A stretch of 64,000 nt of DNA from Herbaspirillum sp. meg3 (GTDB lineage Bacteria; Pseudomonadota; Gammaproteobacteria; Burkholderiales; Burkholderiaceae_D), in the NCBI RefSeq assembly GCF_002257565.1, contig NZ_CP022736.1, forward strand, positions 2,418,001 to 2,482,000, written 5' to 3'. Under the pieces are notes generated by a model, which was not told the DNA's origin, made no database searches, and worked only from the letters and a program-made list of their open reading frames with translations. The stretch's first letter is position 1. The number at the start of each line of letters is the position of its first letter. Shown here piece by piece: positions 50,916 to 59,289 of this stretch. A program made the translations under genes and the position numbers.

Positions 50916-51782
50916 ATGAGTACGCAGCAGGCAGCGCTGGAGTTATCGCCACCCACACAATCTGCATCGCCCAAATCGACTCATGTTGTCGCTGCAGCGG
51001 TAACACCACAGCTGCGGTTTTACGATAAGTGGTCGCCGCGCTGGCTGGCCTTGCCGTTTCCTCTATTTCTCTTGTTGCTGTGGTACGTCGCGGCCCGATT
51101 TGAATGGGTCGCGCCGCAAGTGTTGCCGTCACCGCAAGCGGTGTTGCAGACCTTCATCGACCTGGTGGCTTCAGGGGAGATGTTCGACAACCTCAAGATC
51201 AGTCTGCTGCGGGTATTGCTCGGCTTTGGCGTCGGCTTGGTTGGCGGCTTGCTGCTTGGCGTTGCGATGGGGCTGTCGCCGGTATTCAAGGACTATGTCT
51301 ATCCGCTGTTCAAGGCGTTCAGCCAGGTTCCGGTGCTGGGCTGGTTGCCGCTGCTGATGCTGCTGGTCGGTATTGATGAGGCGCTCAAGATCATCCTGAT
51401 TTCCAAGGCGGCGCTGGTGCCGATTGCGCTTAATACCTACAAAGGTATCGAAAACGTGCCTGCCCGTTATGTCGAAGTGGCGCGCGTGTTGAAGTTCTCG
51501 CGTTGGCAATTGTTGTGGCGCGTTATTTTCCCCGCGGCGTTGCCTCCCATCTGGAACGGAGTTCGCTACGGTTTTACCCATGCCTGGCTGGCACTGGTGG
51601 TGGTGGAGTTGCTGGCGTCGTCGGAAGGTCTGGGGTACATGATCGTCTTCGGTCGTCAGTTGTTCCAGCTCGACGTCGTCATGGCGGCGGTGGTCGTTGT
51701 CGGTGTGGTTGGCTACACGCTGGATCAGGTGCTGGCACGGATTGAAGTTGTCTTGCTCGGCTGGCGCCGCAGCGGATTCTGA
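50916..51782 (+). CDS. Sulfonate-type ABC transporter permease (SsuC-like), first copy
   Basis: A 288-residue permease with six predicted helices and a long polar N-terminal segment of ~45 residues. The EAA-type loop reads VPARYVEVARVLKFSRWQLLWRVIFPAALP, cited as VEVARVLKFSRWQLL. It begins 3 bp after the binding protein. A second, different permease follows after 12 bp, so the channel is probably a heterodimer, whereas Ssu and Tau systems use one permease as a homodimer. Confidence 0.92.
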   Translation: MSTQQAALELSPPTQSASPKSTHVVAAAVTPQLRFYDKWSPRWLALPFPLFLLLLWYVAARFEWVAPQVLPSPQAVLQTFIDLVASGEMFDNLKISLLRVLLGFGVGLVGGLLLGVAMGLSPVFKDYVYPLFKAFSQVPVLGWLPLLMLLVGIDEALKIILISKAALVPIALNTYKGIENVPARYVEVARVLKFSRWQLLWRVIFPAALPPIWNGVRYGFTHAWLALVVVELLASSEGLGYMIVFGRQLFQLDVVMAAVVVVGVVGYTLDQVLARIEVVLLGWRRSGF

Positions 51783-51794
51783 CAGGAGATCGCC

Positions 51795-52592
51795 ATGTCG
51801 TTTCTTCATCCTGAGGACAAGCATCCCGTGCCGAAGGTATTGCGAGGCTGGGTATTACCGATATTGCTGCTGACGTTGTGGTGGCTGGCTGCGCGTTTTC
51901 ATTGGACAAATTCTCCTTTGCTGGTGCCGGTCGATAAGGTATGGGACACCGCTGTCGAGCAGGTGCGCAGCGGGGAATTATGGATTGCGCTTGAAGCAAG
52001 TTTGCGGCGCGATCTGATTGGCTTCGCGATTGGTGTCAGCGGCGGTCTGGTTTTCGGCATCGCATTTGGTTTATCGCGCTTGTTCGAACGCATGATCGGC
52101 CCGACCTTCCATACGCTCAAACAGATTTCCTTGTTTGCCTGGATTCCCTTGCTGTCGGTCTGGTTCGGTCTGGGCGACGCTGCGAAGGTCGCTTTCTTGT
52201 CGCTCGCAGCTTTCTTTCCGGTCGTGCTCAATACTTTTGAAGGTGTCCGCAGTGTGCCGGGTGAACTGATCGAGGCGGCACGCGTGTTGAAGTTCAACCG
52301 TCGCCAGTGGTTGTTCAAGCTGATCTTGCCGGCGGCATCGCCGTCGATTCTGGCCGGCATTCATCTGGCCCTGATCTATGCATGGCTCGCGACGCTGGGT
52401 GCGGAGTATCTGCTGGTGTCCGGCAAGGGGATCGGCAACACCATGATCGATGGTCGCGAATTGTTTTTGATGGATCTGGTGATTTTTGGCGTGATCGTCG
52501 TGGGCTTTGTCGGCTTTGCACTGAACTGGCTTGCGGCGCGTCTGGAACGTCGTCTGCTGGCATGGCGCGGCCGTTCCGTCGCGCAATTTTAA
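51795..52592 (+). CDS. Sulfonate-type ABC transporter permease (SsuC-like), second copy
   Basis: A 265-residue permease homologous to the first: FALNWLAARLERRLL at the C-terminus, and an EAA loop VPGELIEAARVLKFNRRQWLFKL, cited as LIEAARVLKFNRRQW. AGGAGA precedes the ATG. The similarity of loops and helices suggests a tandem duplication followed by divergence. It lies 9 bp before the ATPase. Confidence 0.92.
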   Translation: MSFLHPEDKHPVPKVLRGWVLPILLLTLWWLAARFHWTNSPLLVPVDKVWDTAVEQVRSGELWIALEASLRRDLIGFAIGVSGGLVFGIAFGLSRLFERMIGPTFHTLKQISLFAWIPLLSVWFGLGDAAKVAFLSLAAFFPVVLNTFEGVRSVPGELIEAARVLKFNRRQWLFKLILPAASPSILAGIHLALIYAWLATLGAEYLLVSGKGIGNTMIDGRELFLMDLVIFGVIVVGFVGFALNWLAARLERRLLAWRGRSVAQF

Positions 52593-52601
52593 GGAGTTGA
52601 G

Positions 52602-53435
52602 ATGTCGTTGGCCGGTACGCTGGATATCCAGCATTTAAGCAAGTCCTATCCCGTCAAGAATGGGGATTTGTCGGTGCTGGAGGATGTAACACTGACCATT
52701 GAGCCAGGAGAATTCGTCAGTATCGTCGGTTCCAGCGGCTGCGGCAAGTCGACCTTGCTGCGCCTGATCGTGGGATTGGAAGAGGATTATCAGGGACAGG
52801 TTTTGCTGGACGGTCAGCGCATCGTCGGCACCAGCCTGAGACGCGGCATCGTGTTTCAGGAGCATCGGCTGTTTCCCTGGCTGACGGTGGAGAACAATAT
52901 CCAACTGGGATTACTCAACGCTGATCTGACGCCAGGCCAAAAGCGGCAGGCAGTGCGTGAGCACATTGCCCTGGTCGGCCTTGACGGCTTCGAAAAATCG
53001 TATCCGCATCAACTGTCAGGCGGCATGGCGCAGCGTGTGGCGATTGCGCGTGCGCTGGTCAGCAAGCCGGAGATCTTGTTACTGGATGAACCATTCGGTG
53101 CGCTGGATGCGCTGACGCGCGCCTATCTGCAGCAAGAGTTGCATCGTATCTGGCAGGCAGAAGGCATCACGATGATTCTGGTCACGCATGATGTGGAAGA
53201 GGCGATCTATCTGGGCGACAAGGTTGTCGTCATGGAGCCGCGCCCTGGACGCATCCGGCGCATCGTGCCGGTGGATCTGGCACACCCGCGTGAGCGCGCG
53301 GCAACCGCGTTTGCCGAGGTCAAGCAAGAGGTATTGAAGGAATTCTCGGGCGACAGCGCCAGTCTGGCGGAGCCGCCTTTGCGTACTGATGCTGTTGACC
53401 CGGATCAAATTCGCCAGTGGCAGTTCGCCATCTAA
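52602..53435 (+). CDS. Sulfonate-type ABC transporter ATP-binding protein (SsuB-like)
   Basis: A 277-residue ATPase: Walker A GSSGCGKST, Q-loop VFQEHRLFPWL, signature LSGGMAQRV, Walker B ILLLDEPFGALDA, switch His in LVTHDV. The short length without a TOBE domain and the FQEHRLFPW Q-loop match SsuB/TauB. The site AAGGAG precedes the ATG. It powers the two permeases upstream. Confidence 0.93.
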   Translation: MSLAGTLDIQHLSKSYPVKNGDLSVLEDVTLTIEPGEFVSIVGSSGCGKSTLLRLIVGLEEDYQGQVLLDGQRIVGTSLRRGIVFQEHRLFPWLTVENNIQLGLLNADLTPGQKRQAVREHIALVGLDGFEKSYPHQLSGGMAQRVAIARALVSKPEILLLDEPFGALDALTRAYLQQELHRIWQAEGITMILVTHDVEEAIYLGDKVVVMEPRPGRIRRIVPVDLAHPRERAATAFAEVKQEVLKEFSGDSASLAEPPLRTDAVDPDQIRQWQFAI

Positions 53436-53466
53436 ATAGAAAAAAAGAAGAGAGACAGCGTCGACA

Positions 53467-54720
53467 ATGAGCAGTAAGACAAATCCCGAAGCAGGACGCA
53501 GACGCTTTCTGCGTGGTGGCGCTGGGCTGGGTGGTGCGTTGGTGGGCGCTTCCTTGGCCACAGGCGCACGCGCGGAGCCATTGACGGTTGCCCCGTGGAG
53601 TAAAACACCGGGAGAGCCGGTACTGTGGCATCCCTATGGCCAGCCGTCGCCCTACGAAAAAAATGTGGTGCGCCGATCGCGTGGCACAACGCCGCTACCG
53701 GGTGCAAATTCATCCATGACGCCGTTGCAGAATTTGCACGGCATTATCACGCCGACCGGGTTGGTGTTCGAACGGCATCATGCCGGCATCCCGCAAATCG
53801 ATCCAGAGCAGCATCGGCTTGCGGTACATGGATTGGTGGAGCGACCGACGATTTTCACCATGGAAGATCTGGTGCGTCTGCCGTCGGTCTCACGCATTCA
53901 TTTTCTGGAGTGTTCCGGCAACACCGGTCGTGAATGGAAAGGGCCGGGGACGGCTTCGCTGCAATTCAGCCACGGTTTGTTGTCGTGCTGCGAATGGACC
54001 GGCGTGCCGCTATCCGTCGTGCTGGAAGAGGTCGGCATCAAGCCGGAAGGCGCATGGATTCTGGCGGAAGGGGCCGACTCGGCAAGCATGACCCGCAGCA
54101 TTCCGCTGAGCAAGGCGCTCGATGATGCCTTGCTGGTTTACGCGCAGAACGGCGAACGTCTGCGGCCGGAACATGGTTATCCCTTGCGTCTTTTTCTGCC
54201 GGGCTTCGAGGGCAACATGAGCGTGAAATGGCTGCGCCGTCTGAAGGTGGGACGCGAACCTTTCATGACGCGAGAAGAGACGTCGAAGTACACCGATTCG
54301 ATGCCGGACGGTACTGCGCGCCAATTCACGTTTTTGATGGAAACCAAGTCGGTGATTACCTTTCCCGCGCCGGATCATCGACTCAAAGAAAAAGGCTTTT
54401 ACGAAATATCGGGTCTGGCATGGACGGGGCGCGGACGCATCAAGCGTGTCGATGTATCGACGGATGGCGGTCGCAGCTGGAGCGTTGCGCAGTTGCAGGA
54501 ACCAGTACTGGATCGTGCGTTGACACGATTCCGTTTTCCCTGGCGATGGGACGGCGCACCGACAGTATTGCAAAGCCGCGCAGTGGACGAAAACGGCTAT
54601 GTGCAGCCGAAGGCAACGCAGCTGGTCGAAGCGCGAGGCGTCGAATCGAATTATCACTTCAACGCCATACAGAGCTGGAAAGTGGCAAGCGACGGAGTCA
54701 TTACCAATGTTCAGGTCTAA
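53467..54720 (+). CDS. SoxC-like molybdopterin sulfite dehydrogenase
   Basis: A 417-residue enzyme of the sulfite oxidase family. A Tat signal GRRRFLRGGAG lies at ~10-20 with cleavage near ARA-E. The Mo-pterin-binding core contains HFLECSGNTGREW with C149 as the Mo ligand and GLLSCCEWTGVPLSVVL; a Mo-co dimerisation domain follows (about 300-410). SHGLLSCCEW and the cytochrome partner just downstream resemble SoxC of Sox(CD)2, but no soxXYZAB genes are present. In a desulfonation operon it most likely oxidises the released sulfite to sulfate in the periplasm. Confidence 0.9.
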   Translation: MSSKTNPEAGRRRFLRGGAGLGGALVGASLATGARAEPLTVAPWSKTPGEPVLWHPYGQPSPYEKNVVRRSRGTTPLPGANSSMTPLQNLHGIITPTGLVFERHHAGIPQIDPEQHRLAVHGLVERPTIFTMEDLVRLPSVSRIHFLECSGNTGREWKGPGTASLQFSHGLLSCCEWTGVPLSVVLEEVGIKPEGAWILAEGADSASMTRSIPLSKALDDALLVYAQNGERLRPEHGYPLRLFLPGFEGNMSVKWLRRLKVGREPFMTREETSKYTDSMPDGTARQFTFLMETKSVITFPAPDHRLKEKGFYEISGLAWTGRGRIKRVDVSTDGGRSWSVAQLQEPVLDRALTRFRFPWRWDGAPTVLQSRAVDENGYVQPKATQLVEARGVESNYHFNAIQSWKVASDGVITNVQV

Positions 54721-55297
54721 GTCGTTCGCTATCCTCGTTGCGGTTTTTGTGGTGGCTTTGCTGATGCAGCCGCTTGCACAGGCGCAGAACTACGGTATCG
54801 GCCATCCGGCCGGCGAGCGTGATCTGGCCGCCTGGAATATCGATGTTGCGGCTGACGGTACGGGATTGCCCAAGGGAAGTGGCACTGTCGGGATCGGCCG
54901 CAACATCTACGCACAGCAATGTGCTGCCTGCCACGGCGCCAAAGGCGAGGGTGGTCTTGCTGACCAGCTTGTCGGTGGCAAGGGCTCGCTGGCGACGGCA
55001 AAACCGGTGAAGACGATCGGCAGTTTCTGGCCGTATGCGACGACGGTATTTGATTTCATCAACCGGGCCATGCCTTACAACGCACCGCAGAGTCTGAGCG
55101 CCGACGAGGTGTATTCGGTGACGGCGTATCTGCTCTATCTGAACGGGATTGTTGCGGATAACGCGGTGCTCGATGCGCAGTCTTTGCCAAAGGTGCGCAT
55201 GCCTAATCGTGACGGTTTCGTCAACGATAGCCGTCCGGACACCTCCAATGTCGCTTGTCGCAAGAATTGCCGTCCGTCTTCTACAGCTCAACCGTAA
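54707..55297 (+). CDS. SoxD-like monohaem c-type cytochrome
   Basis: A 196-residue exported cytochrome: signal peptide ending LAQA-Q (~27) and one haem motif C72-A-A-C75-H76. The surroundings match SoxD: YGIGHPAGERDLAAWNIDV, GTGLPKGSGTV, TIGSFWPYATTVFDF and RAMPYNAPQSL, where the Met is the probable axial ligand. It accepts electrons from the SoxC-like subunit. The ATG lies 14 bp inside the end of the SoxC-like gene. It ends with a Cys- and Pro-containing tail. Confidence 0.88.
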   Translation: MFRSKSFAILVAVFVVALLMQPLAQAQNYGIGHPAGERDLAAWNIDVAADGTGLPKGSGTVGIGRNIYAQQCAACHGAKGEGGLADQLVGGKGSLATAKPVKTIGSFWPYATTVFDFINRAMPYNAPQSLSADEVYSVTAYLLYLNGIVADNAVLDAQSLPKVRMPNRDGFVNDSRPDTSNVACRKNCRPSSTAQP

Positions 55298-55340
55298 GAC
55301 GCAACTTTAGCCTGCATCATTTCAATGAAGGAGATACAAG

Positions 55341-56282
55341 ATGTCAGAAGCATTGCTTGATTTGCATCCCGTTGCCGGTCGTATCGGTGCGGAGATCCGC
55401 GAAGTGCGCCTATCCGGCGATCTGGGAAAAGAAACATTCAACGCCATCCAACAGGCCTTGCTGAAATACAAGGTCTTGTTCTTCCGCGGGCAGCAGCATC
55501 TTGACGATGCCGGTCAGGAGGCTTTCGCCAAACTGTGGGGCAATCCCGTGGCACATCCGACGGTGCCGGTGCGCGACGGTACCGGCTATTTGCTGGAGCT
55601 GGATTCCGCACATGGCGGGCGAGCCAATTCATGGCACACGGATGTGACCTTCGACGTTGCCTATCCGCAGGCGTCGATTCTGCGCGCGGTGGAAATCCCC
55701 GCATATGGTGGCGACACTGTCTGGGCCAACACCGCGCAGGCTTATCTGGATTTGCCGCCGGCGCTGCGGCAACTGGCCGATAACTTGTGGGCGCTGCATA
55801 CCAACGACTACGATTACGCATCGCGTTTTAATACCAATGAAGCGGGATTGAAGCGCTACAGGGAGGTATTCACGTCGACCATCTATGAGGCTGAACATCC
55901 GGTGGTGCGCGTGCATCCGGAAACTGGTGAACGTACTTTGGTGCTCGGCCATTTCGTCAAGAAGCTGCTGGGTTATCCGACAGCCGATTCCGAGCATTTG
56001 CTGAAGCTGCTCGACAGCTACGTCACGCGATTGGAGAACACCGTACGTTGGCGCTGGTCGCCGGGCGATGTGGCGATCTGGGACAACCGCGCGACACAGC
56101 ATTATGCGATCAACGACTACGGCGATCAGCGTCGCGTTGTACGCCGGGTGACGATTGCCGGCGACATCCCTGTCAGTGTTGACGGCCGGCGCAGCGTGGC
56201 GCGTGAGGTGCCGGAAAAAACGCGTGCTGTCGCCTCAGCCGGTAGTAATGCTGCAGCTTCAACAGTGGCGGTGACATCATGA
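55341..56282 (+). CDS. TauD/TfdA-family Fe(II)/2-oxoglutarate dioxygenase
   Basis: A 313-residue dioxygenase. The Fe ligands are H99-x-D101 in SWHTDVTF and the distal His in RATQHYAINDY; the 2-oxoglutarate-binding Arg is in the RRVVRRVT segment. FFRGQ and VWANTAQAYLDLPP are family signatures. It probably hydroxylates a sulfonate or sulfate ester next to sulfur so that sulfite or sulfate is released, as in TauD and AtsK. GGAGATA precedes the ATG. The C-terminal ~30 residues are an Ala/Ser-rich extension. It overlaps the next gene by 4 bp. Confidence 0.9.
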   Translation: MSEALLDLHPVAGRIGAEIREVRLSGDLGKETFNAIQQALLKYKVLFFRGQQHLDDAGQEAFAKLWGNPVAHPTVPVRDGTGYLLELDSAHGGRANSWHTDVTFDVAYPQASILRAVEIPAYGGDTVWANTAQAYLDLPPALRQLADNLWALHTNDYDYASRFNTNEAGLKRYREVFTSTIYEAEHPVVRVHPETGERTLVLGHFVKKLLGYPTADSEHLLKLLDSYVTRLENTVRWRWSPGDVAIWDNRATQHYAINDYGDQRRVVRRVTIAGDIPVSVDGRRSVAREVPEKTRAVASAGSNAAASTVAVTS

Positions 56283-57658
56283 GTACGGCACAAAAGAAGG
56301 TAAAGCAGCTCAAGCTCGGGGCATTTTTGCAGGCGACAGGCCATCACGTTGCTGGTTGGCGCCATCCACGCTCGCAAGCCGATGCCGGACAGAATATCGC
56401 GCATTACCGGCAGATTGCGCAGACTGCCGAGCGCGCGAAATTCGACGCGCTGTTTCTGGCCGATGGTGTTGCGATCCGTTCGCACGATGCGGAAACCTTG
56501 CACCTGACATCACGCGCGGCGACTTTCGAGCCATTGACGCTGCTGTCGGCATTGTCTCAGGTCACTGAGCATATCGGCTTGGTGGCGACGGTTTCGACGA
56601 CTTACAACGAGCCCTATCATGTGGCGCGCAAATTTGCTTCGCTGGATCACTTGAGCAACGGCCGTGCTGGATGGAACGTGGTGACGTCATGGTCGGAGTC
56701 GGAGGCGCACAACTTCAATCTCGACAAGCATCCGGAGCATGCCGCTCGCTACGAACGCGCTGAAGAATTCGTCGACGTGGTGCGCGGCTTGTGGGATAGC
56801 TGGGAGGACGATGCTTTCCGCTTCGATCAGGCGGAGGGTGTGCATTTCGATTTCGAAAAACTGCATGCCATTAATCACAAGGGCAAGCATTTCTCGGTTC
56901 GCGGCCCCTTAAATGTGGCACGTCCGGTGCAGGGCCATCCGGTGGTGGTGCAAGCCGGATCATCGGGGCCGGGGCAAGAGCTGGCGGCTCGTACGGCAGA
57001 AGTGATTTTTACGGCGCAGCAATCCCTGCAAGATGCACAGAATTTTTATAGCGGACTGAAATCGCGTCTCGATAAGTATGGCCGCAATCCGGATGAGCTG
57101 AAGGTCATGCCGGGTGTGTTTCCGGTAGTCGGCCGCAGCGAAAGCGAGGCGCAGGAAAAATTTGAGGAATTGCAGTCACTGATTCATCCGACTGTCGGTT
57201 TGTCGTTGTTGCAGCAGCATCTGGGGGGCATCGATTTGTCCGGCTATCCTTTGGATGGGCCGTTGCCGGAGAATCTGCAAGAACCGAATGGCACCAAGAG
57301 CCGTTTTCAGTTGGTGACGGCATTGGCGCGCCGTGAAAATCTGAGTATTCGCCAGCTTTATCTGCGTGTAGCGACAGCGCGCGGGCATTGGTCGATTCAC
57401 GGCACACCGGAGAGCATTGTTGATCGTCTGGAAGAGTGGTTTGTGAAGGGCGGTGCAGACGGTTTCAACATCATGCCGCCGACTTTGCCGGGTGGGCTGG
57501 ATGACTTTGTTGAACTGGTCTTGCCGGAGTTACGTCGGCGGGGCTTGTTCCGTACCGAATATGAAGGCCGCAGCTTGCGTGAAAATCTGGGACTCGCCCG
57601 ACCGGCACACCGGATCTATCAGCAAAGCGGCGGCGATGTATTGGGACGTGTCGCTTAA
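56279..57658 (+). CDS. FMN-dependent monooxygenase, NtaA/SnaA/DszA family
   Basis: A 459-residue flavin monooxygenase of the bacterial luciferase superfamily. LGAFLQATGHHVAGWRHP, FDALFLADG, VSTTYNEPYHVARKFASLDHLSNGR, cited as YHVARKFASLDHLS, RAGWNVVTSW and VVVQAGSSGPGQELAAR are hallmarks of the NtaA/SnaA/DszA group, which oxidises large amines or organosulfur compounds with reduced FMN supplied by a reductase. No flavin reductase is visible in the operon. The ATG overlaps the dioxygenase stop (ATGA). It ends the operon before a strong terminator. Confidence 0.9.
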   Translation: MSTAQKKVKQLKLGAFLQATGHHVAGWRHPRSQADAGQNIAHYRQIAQTAERAKFDALFLADGVAIRSHDAETLHLTSRAATFEPLTLLSALSQVTEHIGLVATVSTTYNEPYHVARKFASLDHLSNGRAGWNVVTSWSESEAHNFNLDKHPEHAARYERAEEFVDVVRGLWDSWEDDAFRFDQAEGVHFDFEKLHAINHKGKHFSVRGPLNVARPVQGHPVVVQAGSSGPGQELAARTAEVIFTAQQSLQDAQNFYSGLKSRLDKYGRNPDELKVMPGVFPVVGRSESEAQEKFEELQSLIHPTVGLSLLQQHLGGIDLSGYPLDGPLPENLQEPNGTKSRFQLVTALARRENLSIRQLYLRVATARGHWSIHGTPESIVDRLEEWFVKGGADGFNIMPPTLPGGLDDFVELVLPELRRRGLFRTEYEGRSLRENLGLARPAHRIYQQSGGDVLGRVA

Positions 57659-57711
57659 AACGGGGGAGATTAAGAAGAGAGGCCGAAATCGGTCTCTGCA
57701 AGGAGATAACG

Positions 57712-57752
57712 AAAAAACGGCCTGGCATGCGAAAGCAACCAGGCCGTTTTTC
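57712..57752. terminator. Rho-independent terminator of the organosulfur operon (bidirectional)
   Basis: AAAAAACGGCCTGG (57712-57725) pairs perfectly with CCAGGCCGTTTTT (57739-57751), with A/T tails on both sides of a 13-base loop. It lies between the convergent operon and MFS gene, so it can stop both. Confidence 0.88.
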
Positions 57753-57768
57753 TTATGCGTTTAAAAAA

Positions 57769-59121
57769 TCAGCGGACATCCAGGGCGCGGTTCACGCTCA
57801 GTGCCGCCAGCGAGCAGACTGCACCCGACAGCAGATAAATACTGACGTAAGCCAAGCCAAAGTGTGCCGACAATCCCAATGCCACCAGCGGTGCAAAACC
57901 AGCGCCGACCAGCCATGCCAGATCGGACGTCAACGCCGCACCGGTATAGCGATACTTGGCCGGGAAATTGGCCGTCACTGCACCTGCAGCCTGACCGTAC
58001 GACAAACCGAGCAGGGCGAAGCCCACCAGAATGAAGATGTCCTGGCCCGTGTCGCCACCGTTGATCAACGTTGGCACGAAGCCGCTCAATACGGCGATCA
58101 ATACTGCGAGAGCGCCCAGCGTGGTGCGGCGACCGAAGCGATCCGCAATCGGACCAGACAGGACAATACCCACCATCATCAGCACGGCGCCGAATACCTG
58201 AACCATCAGGAAGTCACTCATCGAACGCATCGAATACAGCGAAATCCACGACAGCGGGAACACCGACACCAGATGGAACAGTGCATAGCTGGCCAGGGCG
58301 GCAAGGGCGCCGATGATCAGATTGCGGCCCTGAGTACGGGTGATGTCGACGACGCTGGTCGGTTCCAGTTCACGTTCAGCCAGCAGGCTCGAATATTCTT
58401 CCGAGGCGACCAGGCGCAGACGGGCAAACAGCGCAACCACGTTGATGGCGAAGGCGACATAGAACGGATAGCGCCAGCCCCAGTCAAGGAAGTCTTCGTT
58501 GCTCAGGTTGCCGATCAGATAAGCGAACACAAGACCGGCAACGATAAAGCCCACCGGCGCACCCAACTGGCCCAGCATGGCGTACCAGCCGCGCTTGTTC
58601 TTCGGCACGTTCAGCGCCAGCAGCGACGGCAGGCCATCCCAGGAGCCGCCCAGCGCCAGGCCTTGGCCGATGCGCAAGACCGCCAGCAGGACGATGGCTG
58701 TGAAGCCGAGATGCTCATAGGTCGGGAGGAACGCGATACCGGCTGTGGACAGGCCCAGCATGAACAGCGCCAGCGTCAGTTTGACCTCTCGCCCCAGTTT
58801 CTTTTGTATTGCCATAAAGATAATGGTGCCGAACGGTCGCGCAATAAACGCAAAGGAAAAAATGGTAAAGGCGTAGAGCGTGCCCTCCAGGCGTTGCTCA
58901 AATGGGAAGAAAATTGTGGGAAAAACCAACACTGAGGCTATGGCATACACGAAGAAATCGAAGTATTCTGAAGCCCTTCCGATGACCACGCCGATTGCAA
59001 TATCACCAGGCGCAATCACTGGATGATCAGATTTGGCATTATCAGAACCACCGACAGGCGTATTTGCAGAAAATTTGCCAGGATGTTCAGGGTGATGAAT
59101 ATGAGTGCTAGCCATGATCAT
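57769..59121 (-). CDS. MFS transporter, metabolite:H+ symporter type
   Basis: A 450-residue, 12-helix transporter. The N-terminus is His-rich (HIHHPEHPG). VIGRASEYFDFFVYAIASVL and the loop IARPFGTIIF are typical of the MHS branch, and the second half has DRFGRRTTLG. It is convergent with the organosulfur operon, so a relation is possible but not shown. GAGAGACA precedes the ATG at 59121, with a second ATG at 59115. Confidence 0.85.
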   Translation of the reverse strand: MIMASTHIHHPEHPGKFSANTPVGGSDNAKSDHPVIAPGDIAIGVVIGRASEYFDFFVYAIASVLVFPTIFFPFEQRLEGTLYAFTIFSFAFIARPFGTIIFMAIQKKLGREVKLTLALFMLGLSTAGIAFLPTYEHLGFTAIVLLAVLRIGQGLALGGSWDGLPSLLALNVPKNKRGWYAMLGQLGAPVGFIVAGLVFAYLIGNLSNEDFLDWGWRYPFYVAFAINVVALFARLRLVASEEYSSLLAERELEPTSVVDITRTQGRNLIIGALAALASYALFHLVSVFPLSWISLYSMRSMSDFLMVQVFGAVLMMVGIVLSGPIADRFGRRTTLGALAVLIAVLSGFVPTLINGGDTGQDIFILVGFALLGLSYGQAAGAVTANFPAKYRYTGAALTSDLAWLVGAGFAPLVALGLSAHFGLAYVSIYLLSGAVCSLAALSVNRALDVR

Positions 59122-59289
59122 TGTCTCTCTTTCTTGGTTCGGTCTGTGACGCCGCTACGTTCCGCGAAGACATTGTCGATTTTTTGTTATGTACCTGGAC
59201 AGCTGGGTAGGACAAATTGTCCAATCGCCAATGCTTTACGGTAAGTGTACATTAGCATGATTTGATAGCTCCGACTGGACTTTCCCTGC
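59122..59289. other. 168-bp divergent region between MFS and cyoA
   Basis: Holds the promoters of the divergent MFS and cyo units. No clear motif identified. Confidence 0.4.

Noticed and set aside
53467..55297. Complete Sox thiosulfate oxidation system
   Set aside because: Only SoxC- and SoxD-like genes are present, inside a sulfonate operon; soxXYZAB are absent here.
57677..57697. Small GAGGCCGA/TCGGTCTC hairpin after the flavin monooxygenase
   Set aside because: No T-run follows it; the strong terminator at 57712-57752 explains termination.
57727..58935. 402-codon plus-strand frame opposite the second MFS transporter
   Set aside because: Gln/Arg/His-rich shadow starting inside the terminator hairpin.
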